This document shows, in pieces, positions 50,855 through 52,629 of a DNA stretch of 52,629 bases. The stretch is from an uncultured Coriobacteriaceae bacterium (GTDB lineage Bacteria > Actinomycetota > Coriobacteriia > Coriobacteriales > Atopobiaceae), in NCBI GenBank assembly GCA_902780305.1, contig CACZFB010000008.1:1-52629 (forward strand), in the 5' to 3' direction. The translations under genes and the position numbers were made by a program. Numbering within the stretch: the first letter of the stretch is position 1; each line of letters begins with the position of its first letter. The notes below the pieces were generated by a model. The model ran no database searches. It was not told the DNA's origin and worked only from the letters and a program-made list of their open reading frames with translations.

Positions 50855-52336
50855 ATGCTCAGGAACTTTGCCAAGGCGTCAAAGCCAGACAAGCAGGAGA
50901 TCAAGCGAAGGATGAATGCCGAGCAAGCCAAGCTTGCCGCCAACCAGATGCGCATCAAGCAGGCCAAGGTGCCGGTAATGGTCATCTTCGAGGGCTGGGG
51001 CGCCGCGGGCAAGGGCACGGTGCTCGCCAAGGTAATCAAGGATCTGGATCCGCGGTTCTTCTCGGTGGCCACCTTGGACGGAAAGCCCACCAAGGAGGAG
51101 CGCAGGCGGCCGTTCCTGTGGCGCTACATGGTGGAGATTCCCGAGGAGGGCCAGTTTAGGTTCTTCGACACCTGCTGGATGGAGGAGGTCACCCAAAGCG
51201 TCTTTAGCGGCGAACTCGACAAGCGCGCCTACGACAAGCGCATCGACTCCATCAACACCATCGAGCGGCAGCTGGTGGACAACGGCTACCTCGTTATGAA
51301 GTTCTTCTTCCACATCTCAGAGGAAGAGCAGCGCAAGCGCCTGGACGCGCTCAGTGCCCACAACACCACCCACTGGCGCGTAAAGCATCAGGACCGTGAG
51401 GAGAACGAGAACTACGACCGCTACCTGGACATCTACGGTCGCTACCTGCGAGACACCAATCGCTCCTCGGCGCCATGGTACATAATCGACTCGCAGGACC
51501 GCGGCTGGGCGACGCTGCAGGTGCTGGAGTTTCTTAACACGGGCATCGACATCGCCATTAGGAACCGCGGCTTCTCGTCGCACCTCATGCAAAACGTCTT
51601 CCCGCTCACGCACGTACCGGACCTGGCGGACGTCGATCTCAACAAGAGCCTCGATCCCGAGGAGTACAAGGCCGAGCTCAAAGCGCTGCGTCTTAAGTTG
51701 CGCATGCTGCACAACGAGATTTACCACTGGAAGATTCCCGTGATCTGTGCCTTCGAAGGCTGGGATGCGGCGGGAAAGGGTGGCGCCATCAAGCGCATTA
51801 CGGCTTCGCTCGATCCGCGCGGCTACCGCGTCTACCCCATCGCGAGTCCTGAGCCGCACGAGAAGGCCCGCCATTATCTGTGGCGCTTTTGGAACCGCCT
51901 GCCCAAGGCCGGCCACGTCGCCATCTTCGACCGCACGTGGTACGGCCGCGTAATGGTGGAGCGCCTGGAGGGCTTTTGCAGCGAGAACGACTGGATGCGG
52001 GCGTACAACGAGATAAACGAGTTCGAGCACGAGCTCGTGGATCCCGGCGCCGTCGTGCTCAAGTATTGGGTGCAAATCGACAAGGACACCCAGCTCGCGC
52101 GCTTTACCGAGCGTCAGAACACGCCCGAGAAGCAGTGGAAGATTACCGACGAGGACTGGCGCAACCGCGAGAAGTGGGACCTTTACGAGGCCGCAATCAA
52201 CGAGATGATCCACAAGACCAGCACCACGTTTGCCCCCTGGCACATCCTCGAGTCCAACAACAAGTACTACGCGCGCATCAAGGCCATGCGCATTATGGTC
52301 GAGGCCCTCGACAAGGCGTGCGAGCCGTACAGGTAA
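50855..52336 (+). CDS. pap: Polyphosphate:AMP phosphotransferase (two-domain PPK2)
   Basis: 493 residues made of two tandem PPK2 domains, each with a Walker A motif: FEGWGAAGKGT (residues 45-55) and FEGWDAAGKGG (near 300). The second domain has the full PPK2 set including the lid (DRTWYGRVMVERLEGF); in the first the corresponding segment is FDTCWMEEVTQ, so the N-terminal domain is probably the degenerate one. Such fused enzymes transfer phosphate from polyphosphate to AMP, giving ADP. The ATG at 50855 has GGGAGG 4 nt upstream; a TTG four codons earlier lies within that site. Confidence 0.93.
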   Translation: MLRNFAKASKPDKQEIKRRMNAEQAKLAANQMRIKQAKVPVMVIFEGWGAAGKGTVLAKVIKDLDPRFFSVATLDGKPTKEERRRPFLWRYMVEIPEEGQFRFFDTCWMEEVTQSVFSGELDKRAYDKRIDSINTIERQLVDNGYLVMKFFFHISEEEQRKRLDALSAHNTTHWRVKHQDREENENYDRYLDIYGRYLRDTNRSSAPWYIIDSQDRGWATLQVLEFLNTGIDIAIRNRGFSSHLMQNVFPLTHVPDLADVDLNKSLDPEEYKAELKALRLKLRMLHNEIYHWKIPVICAFEGWDAAGKGGAIKRITASLDPRGYRVYPIASPEPHEKARHYLWRFWNRLPKAGHVAIFDRTWYGRVMVERLEGFCSENDWMRAYNEINEFEHELVDPGAVVLKYWVQIDKDTQLARFTERQNTPEKQWKITDEDWRNREKWDLYEAAINEMIHKTSTTFAPWHILESNNKYYARIKAMRIMVEALDKACEPYR

Positions 52337-52354
52337 GCGCGGAGTTTTTTGGGG

Positions 52355-52372
52355 ATAGGGGTTTGGCCCCTA
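52355..52372 (+). terminator. Short hairpin after pap
   Basis: ATAGGGG and CCCCTAT flank TTTGG, 18 nt after the pap stop. Similar GGGG-CC(A)-CCCC centre to the palindrome at 3145. The flanking T-run is upstream rather than downstream, so activity as a terminator is uncertain. Confidence 0.45.
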
Positions 52373-52382
52373 TTCTCAAAAC

Positions 52383-52410
52383 GGGGGCGCACCCACGTGG
52401 ATGCGCCCCC
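52383..52410 (-). terminator. rplL: Rho-independent terminator of rplL
   Basis: GGGGGCGCA and TGCGCCCCC flank a 10-nt loop; on the minus strand the stem is followed by GTTTT. It lies 25 nt downstream of the rplL stop codon. Confidence 0.7.
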
Positions 52411-52434
52411 GGATTTGGCGTATGTTGCCTGGAA

Positions 52435-52629
52435 CTACTTGAGGGTAACGGCGGCGCCGGCCTCCTCGAGCTCCTTCTTGGCGGCCTCGGCGTCCTCCTT
52501 CTTGGCGCCCTCGAGAATCACGTTCGGGGCCTTCTCGACGGCCTCCTTGGCCTCCTTCAGGCCAAGGCCGGTGAGCTTACGGACAACCTTGATGACGGCG
52601 ATCTTCTTGTCGCCGAAGGAGGTGAGCTC
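52435..52629 (-). CDS. rplL: 50S ribosomal protein L7/L12, C-terminal part (cut by window edge)
   Basis: The last 64 codons of rplL. The translation holds [29 protein letters not shown] and [14 protein letters not shown], the L7/L12 C-terminal domain that recruits translation factors. The start lies beyond the right edge. It is on the same strand as rpoBC, but pap, larC and the HAD lipoprotein gene separate them, so the common rplL-rpoB linkage is broken. Confidence 0.97.
   Translation of the reverse strand, partial: ELTSFGDKKIAVIKVVRKLTGLGLKEAKEAVEKAPNVILEGAKKEDAEAAKKELEEAGAAVTLK

Noticed and set aside
1..52629. tRNA or rRNA genes, prophage or insertion sequences
   Set aside because: I read all intergenic gaps and found no tRNA-like cloverleaf, rRNA segment, transposase, integrase or phage structural gene.

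Overview
The window looks like chromosomal DNA from a GC-rich, anaerobic actinobacterium, most likely of the class Coriobacteriia (the Collinsella/Olsenella/Atopobium neighbourhood). The reasons are the actinobacterial coiled-coil insertion in RpoC, S12 and EF-G of actinobacterial type, a ferredoxin-linked 2-oxoacid oxidoreductase, a 6-phosphofructokinase with pyrophosphate-type motifs, ChW-repeat and InlB-B-repeat surface proteins, and many intergenic perfect palindromes. Genus is inferred; there is no rRNA or tRNA gene in the window.

Layout. 0.2-3.9 kb: a four-gene 2-oxoacid:ferredoxin oxidoreductase operon (ferredoxin, alpha, beta, gamma) preceded by a P-loop ATPase gene. 4-14.8 kb: a two-gene operon for giant cell-wall proteins, one with a Tat-type signal and an LPDTA anchor, the other with a degenerate PI-PLC-like domain, 14 InlB-type repeats and a TPSTG anchor. 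15-16.2 kb: a lipoprotein gene broken by two in-frame TAG codons. 16.3-24 kb: a TIM-barrel/acyl-CoA synthetase fusion, a thermolysin-like lipoprotein protease, a second acyl-CoA synthetase and its XRE-cupin regulator. 24.2-27.6 kb: rpsL-rpsG-fusA-rpsJ without tuf. 27.8-39.3 kb: a subtilase with ChW repeats, a small hydrophobic-peptide cassette that resembles a type I toxin locus, phosphofructokinase, a barnase/barstar pair, an ArsR-controlled His-rich P-type ATPase, a TraX-like protein and a Gpi18-like mannosyltransferase. 39.3-47.3 kb: rpoB-rpoC. 47.7-52.3 kb: a HAD-type lipoprotein, larC and a two-domain polyphosphate:AMP phosphotransferase. The right edge holds the 3' end of rplL.

The minus-strand order rplL, rpoB, rpoC, rpsL, rpsG, fusA, rpsJ keeps the ancestral order of the transcription-translation superoperon, but it is cut open by blocks of unrelated genes, and nearly every block boundary carries a long intergenic palindrome. 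At least eight palindromes share one nested core (ATCAA..GGGGGTAACCCCC..TTGAT); others are unrelated in sequence but have the same architecture.

The strongest candidates for new biology are: (1) an alpha-CTD-like helix-hairpin-helix domain fused to the C-terminus of RpoC, together with a rewritten fork-loop-2 segment in RpoB; (2) the roughly 256-bp inverted-repeat-flanked cassette at 31.45-31.71 kb with a 41-codon hydrophobic ORF, a shared hairpin at its 3' end and a convergent antisense promoter; (3) the nested palindrome family; and (4) the TIM-barrel/acyl-CoA synthetase fusion.
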